A model generated the notes under the pieces. The model saw only the letters and a list, made by a program, of their open reading frames with translations. It made no database searches and was not told the DNA's origin. Positions 6,462-15,289 of a DNA stretch of 16,595 nucleotides are shown here, piece by piece. Every line of letters starts with the position of its first letter. Position 1 is the first letter of the stretch. Source of the DNA: Serpentinimonas sp. (GTDB lineage Bacteria > Pseudomonadota > Gammaproteobacteria > Burkholderiales > Burkholderiaceae_C). Position numbers and translations under genes: made by a program. Location of the stretch: contig JALOSG010000028.1 in NCBI GenBank assembly GCA_025458665.1, positions 1-16,595 of the forward strand, read 5' to 3'.

Positions 6462-7436
6462 GTGGGTGCGATGTGGAAACGCCGGCTGGCCCTGGGGCTG
6501 TGCATGGCTGTATGGGCTTGGTCTGCACCGGCCTGGGCTGCTGGGCTCAAGCTGGGACTGGCGCCCTTTCCCAGCATGGGTCTGGGGCACATGGCGGCCC
6601 TTCAGGGTTATTTCGCTCAGCAGGGGCTCAAGGGTTTCGAGGTGGTGTCCTGCGTCAATGGCGGGGACTGCCTGGAGCGCCTGGAGCGCGGCGACATCGA
6701 CCTGACGCTGGCGTCCGACATTGCCATCACGCTGGCTACCCAGAAGGGTCGCCTCATTGATGTGGTGGCCACCGTATCGCAGTCGCGCCGCAGCAACCAG
6801 TTCATTGCCCACCGCCTGCCCGGGGTGGCCTCCCCTGCAGATTTGCGCGGCCGCCGCGTGGGCTACATCAAGGGCACCAGCAGCCATTACTTCGTGGAGG
6901 CGTTTCTGAGTTTTCACGGTATTTCCGTGCGCGAAGTGGAAATGGTGGAGCTCGATCAGGTGCGCGCCGCCGACCAGCTCATCGCCCGCGAGGTGGATGC
7001 TGCGGCCCTGTTCCAGCCGCAGGCGCCCCGTGCCATCCGGGAGCTCGGTGAGGCGGGACAGGTGTTCGAGGTGCCTGGCCTGTACACCGTCACCATCAAT
7101 CTGGTGGCGCGGCCCGGCATTGCCGATGCCGACTTGCGCGCGGTGCTGCTGGCCATGGAGCAGGCCGAACAAGACCTGTTGGGCAAGCCCGCCAAGTCCG
7201 CGCAGGCGTTGAGCCAGCGCCTAGGCCTACCCGAGGCAGCCATGCGCGCGGCCATGGCCGACTTTGACTTCCGGCTCGGCCTGGAGCAGGGCTTGTTGAT
7301 CGCGCTGGAATCCCAGGCGCGTTGGGCACGGCGCAGCGCGCTGGTGCCCTCCAGCAGCAGTGTGAACTACCTCTCTCTCATGCGGGTGGAGCCGATGAGG
7401 CAGGTGGCACCTCGCCGTGTCACCCTGATCAAGTGA
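6462..7436 (+). CDS. Periplasmic substrate-binding protein, NMT1/THI5-like (ABC-type), probable sensor subunit
   Basis: 324 aa. The N-terminus is a signal peptide: basic MWKRR, hydrophobic LALGLCMAVWAW, cleavage after APAWA (about residue 26); it has no lipobox. The mature part has the two-lobed fold pattern of the NMT1/THI5/SsuA family: LKLGLAPFPSMGLGHMAALQGYF, then GDIDLTLASDIAIT and DLRGRRVGYIKGTSSHYFVEAFLS, a typical hinge and lobe-2 sequence, then VDAAALFQPQAP. Such proteins bind sulfonates, pyrimidine precursors, nitrate or similar small ligands; the ligand here is unknown. No permease or ATPase gene is adjacent; instead a membrane hybrid kinase follows after 20 bp, so it may present ligand to that kinase's periplasmic domain (inference). 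The GTG at 6462 is 6 bases after a GAGG (6452-6455); ATG 6471 is the alternative start and leaves the signal peptide intact. Confidence 0.88.
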   Translation: MGAMWKRRLALGLCMAVWAWSAPAWAAGLKLGLAPFPSMGLGHMAALQGYFAQQGLKGFEVVSCVNGGDCLERLERGDIDLTLASDIAITLATQKGRLIDVVATVSQSRRSNQFIAHRLPGVASPADLRGRRVGYIKGTSSHYFVEAFLSFHGISVREVEMVELDQVRAADQLIAREVDAAALFQPQAPRAIRELGEAGQVFEVPGLYTVTINLVARPGIADADLRAVLLAMEQAEQDLLGKPAKSAQALSQRLGLPEAAMRAAMADFDFRLGLEQGLLIALESQARWARRSALVPSSSSVNYLSLMRVEPMRQVAPRRVTLIK

Positions 7437-7456
7437 GTGCAGGCGGGTAGTCCGGC

Positions 7457-10400
7457 ATGAAACTGCGCATTCTGATCTCTGCCGCCCTGGTGGTGGCCTT
7501 GCTGGGCACCGTGTTCCGGGTGGTCTCGCTCACTGGGTACGAACGTGAGCGCGAACGCATCTTGCAACAGCAGGGCCACATCAGCCAGATTGCCAGCAAT
7601 TCCGCCCGCCTGCTGGTGCTGACGCAGGACTATTTGCTCTATGGCGCGCAGCGCGCAGCCGAACAGTGGATGCTGCTGCACGACGAACTCCTCACCGCCA
7701 CCGACGCGTACGCGTCTTTCAATGCCAGTGCGGCCGCCGAGGTGCTGCCCCTGCAGGAGGCGGCCGCCGTCATGCCGGTGCTGTTCATCCGGCTGCAGGA
7801 GCTGCAGCGTGCCGGGGTGCTTCGGCCCGAGGATCTGGTGGTGGAAATCATCGTGGGCCAATTGCTCAGCGAGACCCGCCGCATCAGTGACATGGCGCTG
7901 GAGTTGTCCCGCGTGCAGGCCGACCTGCGCCGCGAACTCGACAGGCGTGACAGTCGGCAGGAGGTCATCCTGACCGGGCTCGGGCTGGTCTTTGTTCTTG
8001 GTCTTGTCTGGCTCTGGTGGTGGCGCATTCTGCGGCCGCTGCGCTTGCTGGCCCGTGCCGCCAACGCGGTGCAGCAGGGGGCATTGACGCACCGCGTGGG
8101 CTATGTGGCTCGCGATGAAATGGGTTCGGTCACCGCCGCTTTCGATGCCATGGTGGCGCGCCTGGCCGAGCGCGAGCGCACGCAGGCCGAGTTGTCGCAG
8201 GCCTTGCAGGAAGCGCGTGCCCGCGCCGAGGCCGCCAGCGATGCCAAGAGTGCATTCCTGGCCAACATGAGCCATGAGATCCGTACGCCACTGAATGCGC
8301 TCATTGGCATCTCCTACCTGCTGCAGGACACCCCGCTCACGCCCGATCAGGAGCGCCTTGTGCGCAAGTCAGAGCTGGCTGGGCGCTCCTTGCTCGGTAT
8401 CGTCAACGATGTGCTGGACCTCTCCAAGATCGAGGCCGGCGAGATTGCGCTGGAGCGCCGCCCCTTCGAGCTGTGCCCGCTGCTGCAGGAGCTGCAGGCG
8501 CTCTATGAACCGCAAGCCAGCGCCAAGGGGCTGACCTTCTCCGTGGAGCTCGATGAGGCCTTGCCCGCCACCCTCTGGGGCGATGCCGGCCGTATCCGGC
8601 AGATCCTCACCAACCTGGTGGGCAATGCCATCAAGTTCACCGCCAGCGGCGGCGTGGCGGTGCGTGCGGGGCAGCAGTTCCGGTACGACCAGACGCTGTG
8701 CCTCGTGCTGGAGGTGAACGACACCGGCATAGGCATAGACGCCGAAGCGCAGGAGCGGCTGTTCCAGCCTTTCAGTCAGGCCGACCTTTCCACCACGCGC
8801 CGTTTTGGCGGCACCGGGCTGGGCCTGTCCATTGTGCGCAAGCTGGCCGAGACCATGGGCGGCAAGGCCGAGCTGCAAAGCACACCCGGCCAGGGCAGCC
8901 GGTTCTGGGTGGAACTACCCATGGTGCTCCCGGCCCCGGAGACCAGCGCTGCGAGGCATGACCCCGCGCAAGGCGAGCGGCCCGATGCGGCTTCGGCCCA
9001 TGGGCCGTTTGAAATGCTGGTGGTGGACAGCCACCCTGCAGAGAGGGATGCGCTGGTGCAACTGGGTGGCTCGCTGGGCTGGCAGGCCGCCGGACTGCCC
9101 TCGGGCGATGCGCTGGCGGCCGAGCTGGAGCGGCGTTGCCGCAGCGCGCTGCCACTGCCCGATCTGCTGCTGGTGGAATGGCAACTCGGCGAGCACGATG
9201 GCCTGCAGGCGCTGCGCCAGGCCGCGTTGCGGCTGGGCCAATGCAGCCCGCCGGCGGCCATGCCGCCCGCGCTGGTGGTGTCCGCGCATGCGCCCGAAGC
9301 CATTGCGTCGCTGGACAGCGAACGCGTTGCCCATGCGGTGCTGCGCAAGTCGGTCCGGGCGGCGGAGCTGTTCCAGGCCGCCAGCCAGGTGCTCGCCGAG
9401 CGCACTGGCAGTGCAGCGCGGCTGGACCACGTGGCCCCGCTGGCCCGCCTGCCTTGGCGTTGTCTGCCGGGTGTTTCCGTGCTGCTGGTGGACGACAGCG
9501 AGCTCAACCGCGAGGTGGCCACGCAGCTGTTGCAGCGCGATGGCGCACGGGTCACTGCCGCGGAGAACGGGCAGCAGGCCATAGACCTGCTGCGGCAACA
9601 CGACGAAGACACCTTTGATGTGGTGTTGATGGACGTCCAGATGCCCGTGATGGATGGCCTGGAGGCCACCCGTTTCATTCGCGAGGAGCTGGGCTTTGGC
9701 AGGCTCCCCGTGGTGGCCCTGACTGCGGGTGCGCTCGTGGAGGAACGCCGCCGCACCATGGAGGCAGGGATGAACGATTTCCTGACCAAGCCGATCGATC
9801 CTCAGGCCATGGTCCGCGCCGTGCGCCGGGCGGTATCCCAGCGCCGCGGAGAACCCTTGCCGGTCGAGGAGGTCCACCCCGAGGAGGACCATCCCTCCGC
9901 CGCGGCCGCCCCGGTGTTCCCGGTCGTTGAGGGGCTCGATACCGCCGAGGCTGCGCACCGCCTGCAGGGTGACCCCCGTCTGTTCCACAAAGCCCTGCAG
10001 GGGCTGTTGGCCGATGGCGCGGTGTTGCCCCTCACGAGCCAGGCGGTCTGGCAGGACCACGAAGAACGCCTCTTGCTGGCGCGCCGCATGCACCAACTGC
10101 GCGCCAGCGCTGGCATGGCCGGTGCCCAACGCATACGGCAGCTGGCCTCGGCGGCGGAGGAGGGCTTGCGCGGCGGCGCAGGGCCAGAGGAGTTGGCCCA
10201 CGGCCTGGCCGAGCTGACTGCTGCGCTGCAGGAGCTGCGGCGGGCAGCCCAGCCTGTACTGCAGCGCTGGAGCGAGGCCACCGCGGAAGCCGAACTGGCC
10301 TTGCAGCATGCGGCTCACGGCGCCAGCCCCGGTGTTCAGCCGCTCTCCAGCGAGCAACGCGAGCGCCTGCTGCAGGCGCTGGAGCAGCAGGACCTGCGCG

Positions 10401-10591
10401 CCCTCCAATGGGCCGATGAGTGGGCACCCCAGCTGGCGTTGAGCCTGGGCTCCGCCGGGGCAGGTGTGTTCCGCGCTGCCATCGAAACGCTGAACTTTTC
10501 CCAGGCCGCCAGCCTTCTGGCGCTGGCTACACTGGACACCGCCCACGCGCCCGGCGCAAGCGCTGTTCCCAGCCCGGTGCCGGCAGGTTGA
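7457..10591 (+). CDS. Membrane hybrid sensor histidine kinase (HAMP-HisKA-HATPase-pseudoREC-REC-Hpt)
   Basis: 1044 aa. TM1 is about 5-25 and TM2 about 170-190, enclosing a helical periplasmic domain of about 145 residues. A HAMP domain follows (about 191-245), then HisKA with the phospho-acceptor H273 in MSHEIRTPLNA, and HATPase_c with the N box NLVGNAIKFT (N390), NDTGIGI and FGGTGLGLSI. Receiver 1 (about 515-640) is degenerate: the acidic pair is VDS and the phospho-acceptor position is E574 (LVEWQL), though the lysine survives in LRKS. Receiver 2 (about 672-795) is canonical: LVDDSELN, D726 in LMDVQMPVMDG, and K778. The C-terminal Hpt domain (about 825-930) carries H879 in MHQLRASAGMAGA. 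Flow should be H273 to D726 to H879, then to an external regulator. The start at ATG 7457 is 20 bp after the binding-protein gene, suggesting co-expression. The last 100 residues form an extra helical tail without a recognised family. Confidence 0.93.
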   Translation: MKLRILISAALVVALLGTVFRVVSLTGYERERERILQQQGHISQIASNSARLLVLTQDYLLYGAQRAAEQWMLLHDELLTATDAYASFNASAAAEVLPLQEAAAVMPVLFIRLQELQRAGVLRPEDLVVEIIVGQLLSETRRISDMALELSRVQADLRRELDRRDSRQEVILTGLGLVFVLGLVWLWWWRILRPLRLLARAANAVQQGALTHRVGYVARDEMGSVTAAFDAMVARLAERERTQAELSQALQEARARAEAASDAKSAFLANMSHEIRTPLNALIGISYLLQDTPLTPDQERLVRKSELAGRSLLGIVNDVLDLSKIEAGEIALERRPFELCPLLQELQALYEPQASAKGLTFSVELDEALPATLWGDAGRIRQILTNLVGNAIKFTASGGVAVRAGQQFRYDQTLCLVLEVNDTGIGIDAEAQERLFQPFSQADLSTTRRFGGTGLGLSIVRKLAETMGGKAELQSTPGQGSRFWVELPMVLPAPETSAARHDPAQGERPDAASAHGPFEMLVVDSHPAERDALVQLGGSLGWQAAGLPSGDALAAELERRCRSALPLPDLLLVEWQLGEHDGLQALRQAALRLGQCSPPAAMPPALVVSAHAPEAIASLDSERVAHAVLRKSVRAAELFQAASQVLAERTGSAARLDHVAPLARLPWRCLPGVSVLLVDDSELNREVATQLLQRDGARVTAAENGQQAIDLLRQHDEDTFDVVLMDVQMPVMDGLEATRFIREELGFGRLPVVALTAGALVEERRRTMEAGMNDFLTKPIDPQAMVRAVRRAVSQRRGEPLPVEEVHPEEDHPSAAAAPVFPVVEGLDTAEAAHRLQGDPRLFHKALQGLLADGAVLPLTSQAVWQDHEERLLLARRMHQLRASAGMAGAQRIRQLASAAEEGLRGGAGPEELAHGLAELTAALQELRRAAQPVLQRWSEATAEAELALQHAAHGASPGVQPLSSEQRERLLQALEQQDLRALQWADEWAPQLALSLGSAGAGVFRAAIETLNFSQAASLLALATLDTAHAPGASAVPSPVPAG

Positions 10592-10620
10592 GCCTGCTGG
10601 CGCTTTGCCCTTTTCTGCCC

Positions 10621-13600
10621 ATGCCCGCAGCCCCACTGCCCGCCAACGAAGCCCAGCGACTGCAGGCTCTCCATGCCTTGCAGGTGCTGGACAGCGCCCC
10701 CGAGCCCGCCTTCGATGCTTTGGTGCAGGCCGCTTCGCTGGTGTGTGGCGTGCCCATTTCCCTGGTCAGCCTGGTAGACGGACACCGGCAGTGGTTCAAG
10801 GCCAGCGTGGGCTTGCCCGGGGTTGCCGAAACCCCGCGCGAGAGCGCCTTCTGCGCCCACGCGCTGCACAGCGATGGGTTGCTGGAAGTCCCCGACGCGG
10901 TGGCCGATCCGCGTTTTGCCGACAACCCGTTGGTGCTCGGAGACCCTGGCATCCGTTTTTATGCCGGTGCGCCGCTGGTGCTGCGCAACGGCTACCGGGT
11001 GGGCACCCTGTGCGTCATCGACCGCGAGCCACGCACCCTCACCGAGCACCAGCGTGCGGTGCTCCGGCAACTCTCCGTGGCATGCGCGGAAGCGCTGCAG
11101 GCCAGCCACGCACTCAAACAGGAACGCGCTGCACGCGCCCAGCTGGTGGAAATGGACCGGCTCAGCCTGGTGGCACGGCACACCTCCAATGCGGTCATCA
11201 TCACCGGCAGTGACCGCCTCATCACGTGGGTGAACGAAGGCTTCGAGCGGCTCACCGGCTACAGCCAGCTCGAAGTTGTGGGGCTGTCTCCGGGCAAGCT
11301 CCTGCAGTGCGAATCGACCGATCTGCTGGAGATACACCGCCTGCGAGAGTCCTTGCAGGCCGAACAGCCGTACCGCGGCGAACTGCTCAACCGCACCCGA
11401 TCTGGCAAAGACATCTGGCTCGACATCGAAATTCAGCCGCTGCGCGACAGCAATGGCGCCCTGACCGGCTTCATGGCCATCGAGTCCGACATCACCGAGC
11501 GCAAAGCCACCGAGTTGTCGCTGATGGAAGAGCGGCACCGCCTGGCGCGTATTCTCAGCGCCACCCGCGCAGGGCTCTGGGAGGAGGACCTGACGCTGGG
11601 AGCCCGTCGCGTGGACGACCGTTACGCCGAGATGCTGGGGTACGGCCCGGGTGAGCGGGCCGAGTTGCAGCGCCAGTCCTTCCTGCAGCAGGTGCACCCG
11701 GAGGACCGCAGCCTCATTGCACTGGCCTTGCAGCGCCATGCGGAGGGCGGCAGCGACAGTTATGAGGCAGAGTTCCGCATGCGCCATCGGGCGGGCCACT
11801 GGGTCTGGGTACTCAGTCGTGGCGGCGTGCTGGCGCGCGACAGCAACGGACTGCCCGTTCTTTATTCGGGTATCCACCTCGATATCAGCGCCCGCAAGGC
11901 CGCCGAGCAGGCCCTGCAGGGAACAGCCGAACGCCTGCGCCTGGCTGCCGAGGCGGCTGGCATAGGGGTGTGGGAGATCGACATCCACAGCGGGGAAGTG
12001 CACTGGGACGCGGAGATGTTCCGCGCCTACCAGGCCCCGCCTGAGCTGGACTCGGCCGGGCTGCAGGCCTGGTGGCGCCAGTGTGTGCACCCCGAAGACG
12101 CGGCCAATGCCCGGCAACAGCTGGTGAATGCCTTTGCGCGCGTGGGGCGCTACGAGTCGGAGTTCCGTATTGTTCGGCCCGACGGCAGCCTGCGCTATCT
12201 GCGCAACTTAGCCCGCGTGGTGGCCGGCCCCGACGGCCAGCCCCAGCGCATGATCGGTATCACCCAGGACGTGACTGCCCAGCACGAGGCACGCGAGGCG
12301 CTGTACCAGAAAAACCGGGAGATGCAGGCCATTCTTGAAAACCTGCCCTGTGGCCTGAGTGTGTTCGACGCGCAGCAGCGGCTGGTATCCCACAACAGCC
12401 AGTACCAGAGCCTGCTGGGTTTCCCCGATGAGCTTTTCGACGCCGACCACAGCCGCTTCGAGGACTTCATCCGCTTCAATGCCGAGCGGGGTGAGTATGG
12501 CGACGGACCGGTGGAGGAGACCGTGCGCGCCATCGTGGACCGCGCCACGGTCCCCGAGGTGCATCGCTTCGAACGCCGCCGCCCGGGCGGGCGCTGGCTG
12601 GAGGTACGCGGCGGCCCCATGCAGGGCGGCGGCTTCGTCACTATCTACACCGACATCACCGACCGCCACAACGCCGAGGAAGAAGCGCGCCAGAACGAAG
12701 CCATCCTGCGCGAGGCCATCGAGGCCATCAACGAAGCCTTTGTGCTTTACGACAGCGAGGACCGGCTGGTTTTCTGCAACGAGAAGTACCGCGATCTCTA
12801 CCGCACCTCTGCCGACCTGTTTCAGCCGGGGATGCGTTTCGAGGACATCATCCGCGGTGGTGCCGAGCGGGGCCAGTACCCCGAAGCGGTCGGCCGGGTG
12901 GAGGAGTGGGTGCGCCAGCGGGTGGATACCCACCTGCGGGCGCGCAACGAGTTGATCCAGCGCCTGGACAGTGGCCGCGTGTTGCGCATTGCCGAGCGAA
13001 GCACGGCGGGCGGCTACCGGGTGGGATTTCGCATCGATATCACCGACCTGGTCCGTGCGCAGGAGGCCGCCGAGCAGGCGTCGCAGGCCAAGAGCCAGTT
13101 TCTGGCCAATATGAGCCACGAGATACGCACACCCATGAATGCGATTCTGGGCATGCTCACCTTGTTGCGGCGCACACCCATGACGGCGCAGCAGGCAGAC
13201 TATGCCACCAAGGCCGAGAACGCGACCCGCTCGCTGCTCACGCTCATCAACGACATTCTGGATTTCTCCAAGGTCGAGGCCGGCAAGCTCACCCTCGACC
13301 CGCACCCCTTCAGCCTGCCGGCGCTCATGCAGCAGGTGCAGCAACTCCTCTCGGTGAACGTGGCGGACAAGCCGGTGCAGTTGGAGGTGCAACTGCCGCC
13401 GGGGCTGGAGCGGCCTGTGGTGGGGGACGAGTTGCGGCTGCAGCAGGTGCTGCTCAACCTGGGCAGCAACGCGCTGAAGTTCACCGAGCGCGGCCGTGTG
13501 GTACTGGCGCTGGAGGTGCTTTCCCAGTCGGCGCAAGGGCTGGAGGTGGAAGTGTCGGTGCAGGACAGCGGTATTGGTATTGCACCCGAACACCAGGCGC

Positions 13601-14952
13601 ATATTTTCAGTGGCTTCTCCCAGGCAGAGGCTTCTACGACGCGTCGCTTTGGCGGTACCGGGCTGGGGCTGGCCATCAGCCGCCACCTGCTCCAACTCAT
13701 GGGCAGCGACATGGCGCTGCAAAGCGCACTCGGTCAGGGCAGCCGCTTCAGCTTTCGGCTCAGGCTACCCTGGGCCTCTGCAGCAGAGACTGCCGGGCTT
13801 GCCCCGCCCACCGCACGCACCTCCCTCCCCGGCGCTGCGGTTTCTCCAGCGGGTGCCCGGTCTTCGCCGGACCTCCAGAAACCTCTGGCCGGGCTGCGCG
13901 TTCTGGTGGTGGAGGACAACGCCATCAACCGCCAGATTGCCCAGGAGCTTCTGGCCAGCGAGGGTGCGGTGGTCACCATGGCCGAAAACGGTCAGCAGGC
14001 CATTGCCCATTTCGGCAGTCCGTCAGAGGGCTTCCAGCCGGACCGCTTCGATGTGGTGCTGATGGATCTGCAGATGCCTGTGCTCGATGGCCTGAGCGCG
14101 ACGCGCCAGATGATCGCCCTGATGGGGGCGCAGACCCCGCCCGTGGTGGCCATGACCGCCAATGTGCTCAGTTCCGACCGCGACATCTGCCTGGCTGCCG
14201 GTATGGTGGAGCACGTGGGCAAGCCCTTCGATCTGGCCGAGCTGGTGCAGACGCTGCAGCGTGTGGCTGCTGGAGCTTCGGCGGGCAGCACGGGCGGCGT
14301 CATGCCTGTGAAGAAGCCGCCGTCGGTGCCGTTGCAGGCTGCGGCGGCCCGGGGGTTGGACGAGCCGGCAGCGCTGGCCCGTTTTGGCGGTAACCAGGCG
14401 GCGTATGAGCGCGCGCTGCTGCAATTCCTGCGCGATGCCGAAGGTTATGCGCAGACCCTGCGGGCCCCTGAGCCACACGGTGGGCGCCAGAGCCTGCCCC
14501 GTTTGTTGCACACGCTCAAGGGCCTGGCCCTGACGCTGGGACTCACCGACCTGGCCCATGCGGTAACAACGGCGGAACGCGGCACAAGCGCCTTGGCCCC
14601 ACCGGCCGAACTTCCCCTGCAGGACGTGTTGCTGGCCCTGCAGAACACCCAGGCACTGCTGGTACAGAAGCTGGGCCAGCCGTCTCTCCAGCCGTCTGCC
14701 CAGCCGGCTGCGCCGGAGCAGGCGGGAGATCCCTCCAGGCTGGTGCTGCCCCGGGAGTTGCGCGAACAACTGACGCTGATTGCCCACTGCGCCCGCGAAA
14801 GCGATTTGCACCTGCTGGATCTGGTGCATCGCTTGCCCGAACACCCCGCACTGGGGCCGTTGCACGACAGGCTGGTGGCCGCTGCCGAGCAGCTGCAGTT
14901 CGAGCAGGTGCTCGACATTTGTGAGGAAAGGCTGCGCGAGCCGCCGGCCTGA
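10621..14952 (+). CDS. Soluble hybrid histidine kinase with GAF, five PAS domains, REC and Hpt
   Basis: 1443 aa with no membrane segment, so cytoplasmic. The N-terminal GAF (about 15-165) is of the type with DGHRQWFKASVGLP and SAFCAHAL. Five PAS-like domains follow: about 185-298 (ending SDITERK), 303-432 and 435-560 (PAS_3 type with HPED), 561-690 and 691-822 (PAS_7 type with FERRRPGGRWLEVRGG and the like). HisKA has H833 in MSHEIRTPMNA. The HATPase has NLGSNALKFT (N950), DSGIGI and FGGTGLGLAI. The receiver (about 1100-1215) has VVEDNAINR, D1149 in LMDLQMPVLDG, and K1201. Hpt carries H1297 in LLHTLKGLALTLG. All phosphorelay residues are present. The ATG at 10621 lies 29 bp after the previous kinase stop; no good Shine-Dalgarno is seen, and a TTG at 10588 overlapping that stop is an alternative. 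The PAS array could sense redox, haem, flavin or aromatic ligands; none is identifiable. It probably shares a target regulator with the upstream kinase (inference). Confidence 0.93.
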   Translation: MPAAPLPANEAQRLQALHALQVLDSAPEPAFDALVQAASLVCGVPISLVSLVDGHRQWFKASVGLPGVAETPRESAFCAHALHSDGLLEVPDAVADPRFADNPLVLGDPGIRFYAGAPLVLRNGYRVGTLCVIDREPRTLTEHQRAVLRQLSVACAEALQASHALKQERAARAQLVEMDRLSLVARHTSNAVIITGSDRLITWVNEGFERLTGYSQLEVVGLSPGKLLQCESTDLLEIHRLRESLQAEQPYRGELLNRTRSGKDIWLDIEIQPLRDSNGALTGFMAIESDITERKATELSLMEERHRLARILSATRAGLWEEDLTLGARRVDDRYAEMLGYGPGERAELQRQSFLQQVHPEDRSLIALALQRHAEGGSDSYEAEFRMRHRAGHWVWVLSRGGVLARDSNGLPVLYSGIHLDISARKAAEQALQGTAERLRLAAEAAGIGVWEIDIHSGEVHWDAEMFRAYQAPPELDSAGLQAWWRQCVHPEDAANARQQLVNAFARVGRYESEFRIVRPDGSLRYLRNLARVVAGPDGQPQRMIGITQDVTAQHEAREALYQKNREMQAILENLPCGLSVFDAQQRLVSHNSQYQSLLGFPDELFDADHSRFEDFIRFNAERGEYGDGPVEETVRAIVDRATVPEVHRFERRRPGGRWLEVRGGPMQGGGFVTIYTDITDRHNAEEEARQNEAILREAIEAINEAFVLYDSEDRLVFCNEKYRDLYRTSADLFQPGMRFEDIIRGGAERGQYPEAVGRVEEWVRQRVDTHLRARNELIQRLDSGRVLRIAERSTAGGYRVGFRIDITDLVRAQEAAEQASQAKSQFLANMSHEIRTPMNAILGMLTLLRRTPMTAQQADYATKAENATRSLLTLINDILDFSKVEAGKLTLDPHPFSLPALMQQVQQLLSVNVADKPVQLEVQLPPGLERPVVGDELRLQQVLLNLGSNALKFTERGRVVLALEVLSQSAQGLEVEVSVQDSGIGIAPEHQAHIFSGFSQAEASTTRRFGGTGLGLAISRHLLQLMGSDMALQSALGQGSRFSFRLRLPWASAAETAGLAPPTARTSLPGAAVSPAGARSSPDLQKPLAGLRVLVVEDNAINRQIAQELLASEGAVVTMAENGQQAIAHFGSPSEGFQPDRFDVVLMDLQMPVLDGLSATRQMIALMGAQTPPVVAMTANVLSSDRDICLAAGMVEHVGKPFDLAELVQTLQRVAAGASAGSTGGVMPVKKPPSVPLQAAAARGLDEPAALARFGGNQAAYERALLQFLRDAEGYAQTLRAPEPHGGRQSLPRLLHTLKGLALTLGLTDLAHAVTTAERGTSALAPPAELPLQDVLLALQNTQALLVQKLGQPSLQPSAQPAAPEQAGDPSRLVLPRELREQLTLIAHCARESDLHLLDLVHRLPEHPALGPLHDRLVAAAEQLQFEQVLDICEERLREPPA

Positions 14953-14968
14953 ACGGTGACCGGGGCCC

Positions 14969-15277
14969 TCAGGCCATGGCAGCGAGGGCTTGCGCCAACT
15001 CGTCGTTGCTGACCGTAGCAGCGGCAGGGGGTGCGGCAGGCGTGGTGGCCACACGCCGGAACCAGCCTGGCCTGAAAGGCAAAGCCTCCAGGTACCCCGA
15101 CTTGCTCACGGCACCGCGCATGTACACCGCGGGGGTGTCTTCGGGTTCGAACAGCGACAGACTGACGGTTGCCTGTTTGCGCCATTGCACCGGGGATTGC
15201 GCCTCAGGAAAACGCGCACGGTCCTGCACCCAGGCCCACAGGGCATTCCAGCCAGCTTCGGTGATCTCGATCTTCAC
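14969..15277 (-). CDS. Hypothetical 102-aa protein with GTG start
   Basis: I do not recognise a family. The protein starts with V(M)KIEITEAGWNALWAWVQD and ends with DELAQALAAMA. It has five tryptophans, a basic central strand region (WRKQATVSLSLFEPED), the segment PFRPGWFRRV, and an Ala/Pro-rich linker (TTPAAPPAAATV) before a short C-terminal helix. No signal peptide or membrane helix is seen. The start is chosen because a GGAGG lies 7 bases upstream of this GTG (15285-15289 on the opposite strand). The frame remains open for over a kilobase further upstream, but that extension is antisense to the MCP gene and looks random. It converges on the PAS-rich kinase with 16 bp between stops and is divergent from the MCP. 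Function unknown. Confidence 0.75.
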   Translation of the reverse strand: MKIEITEAGWNALWAWVQDRARFPEAQSPVQWRKQATVSLSLFEPEDTPAVYMRGAVSKSGYLEALPFRPGWFRRVATTPAAPPAAATVSNDELAQALAAMA

Positions 15278-15284
15278 AGCACAA

Positions 15285-15289
15285 CCTCC
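15285..15289 (-). promoter_or_regulatory. Shine-Dalgarno GGAGG deciding the GTG start of the 102-aa gene
   Basis: Read on the minus strand the sequence is GGAGG-TTGTGCT-GTG, a near-ideal ribosome site with 7-base spacing. It fixes the start at 15277 rather than any codon in the much longer open frame. Confidence 0.75.

Noticed and set aside
10420..10620. N-terminal extension of the PAS-rich kinase frame
   Set aside because: It overlaps the end of the first kinase in another frame and encodes an Arg/Gly/Pro-rich stretch; the GAF homology starts just after ATG 10621.
8915..10636. A 573-codon minus-strand frame opposite the first kinase
   Set aside because: The plus strand carries intact REC and Hpt motifs here; the antisense protein has none.
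10336..12117. A 593-codon minus-strand frame opposite the kinase junction
   Set aside because: Antisense to GAF and PAS domains; no recognisable family.
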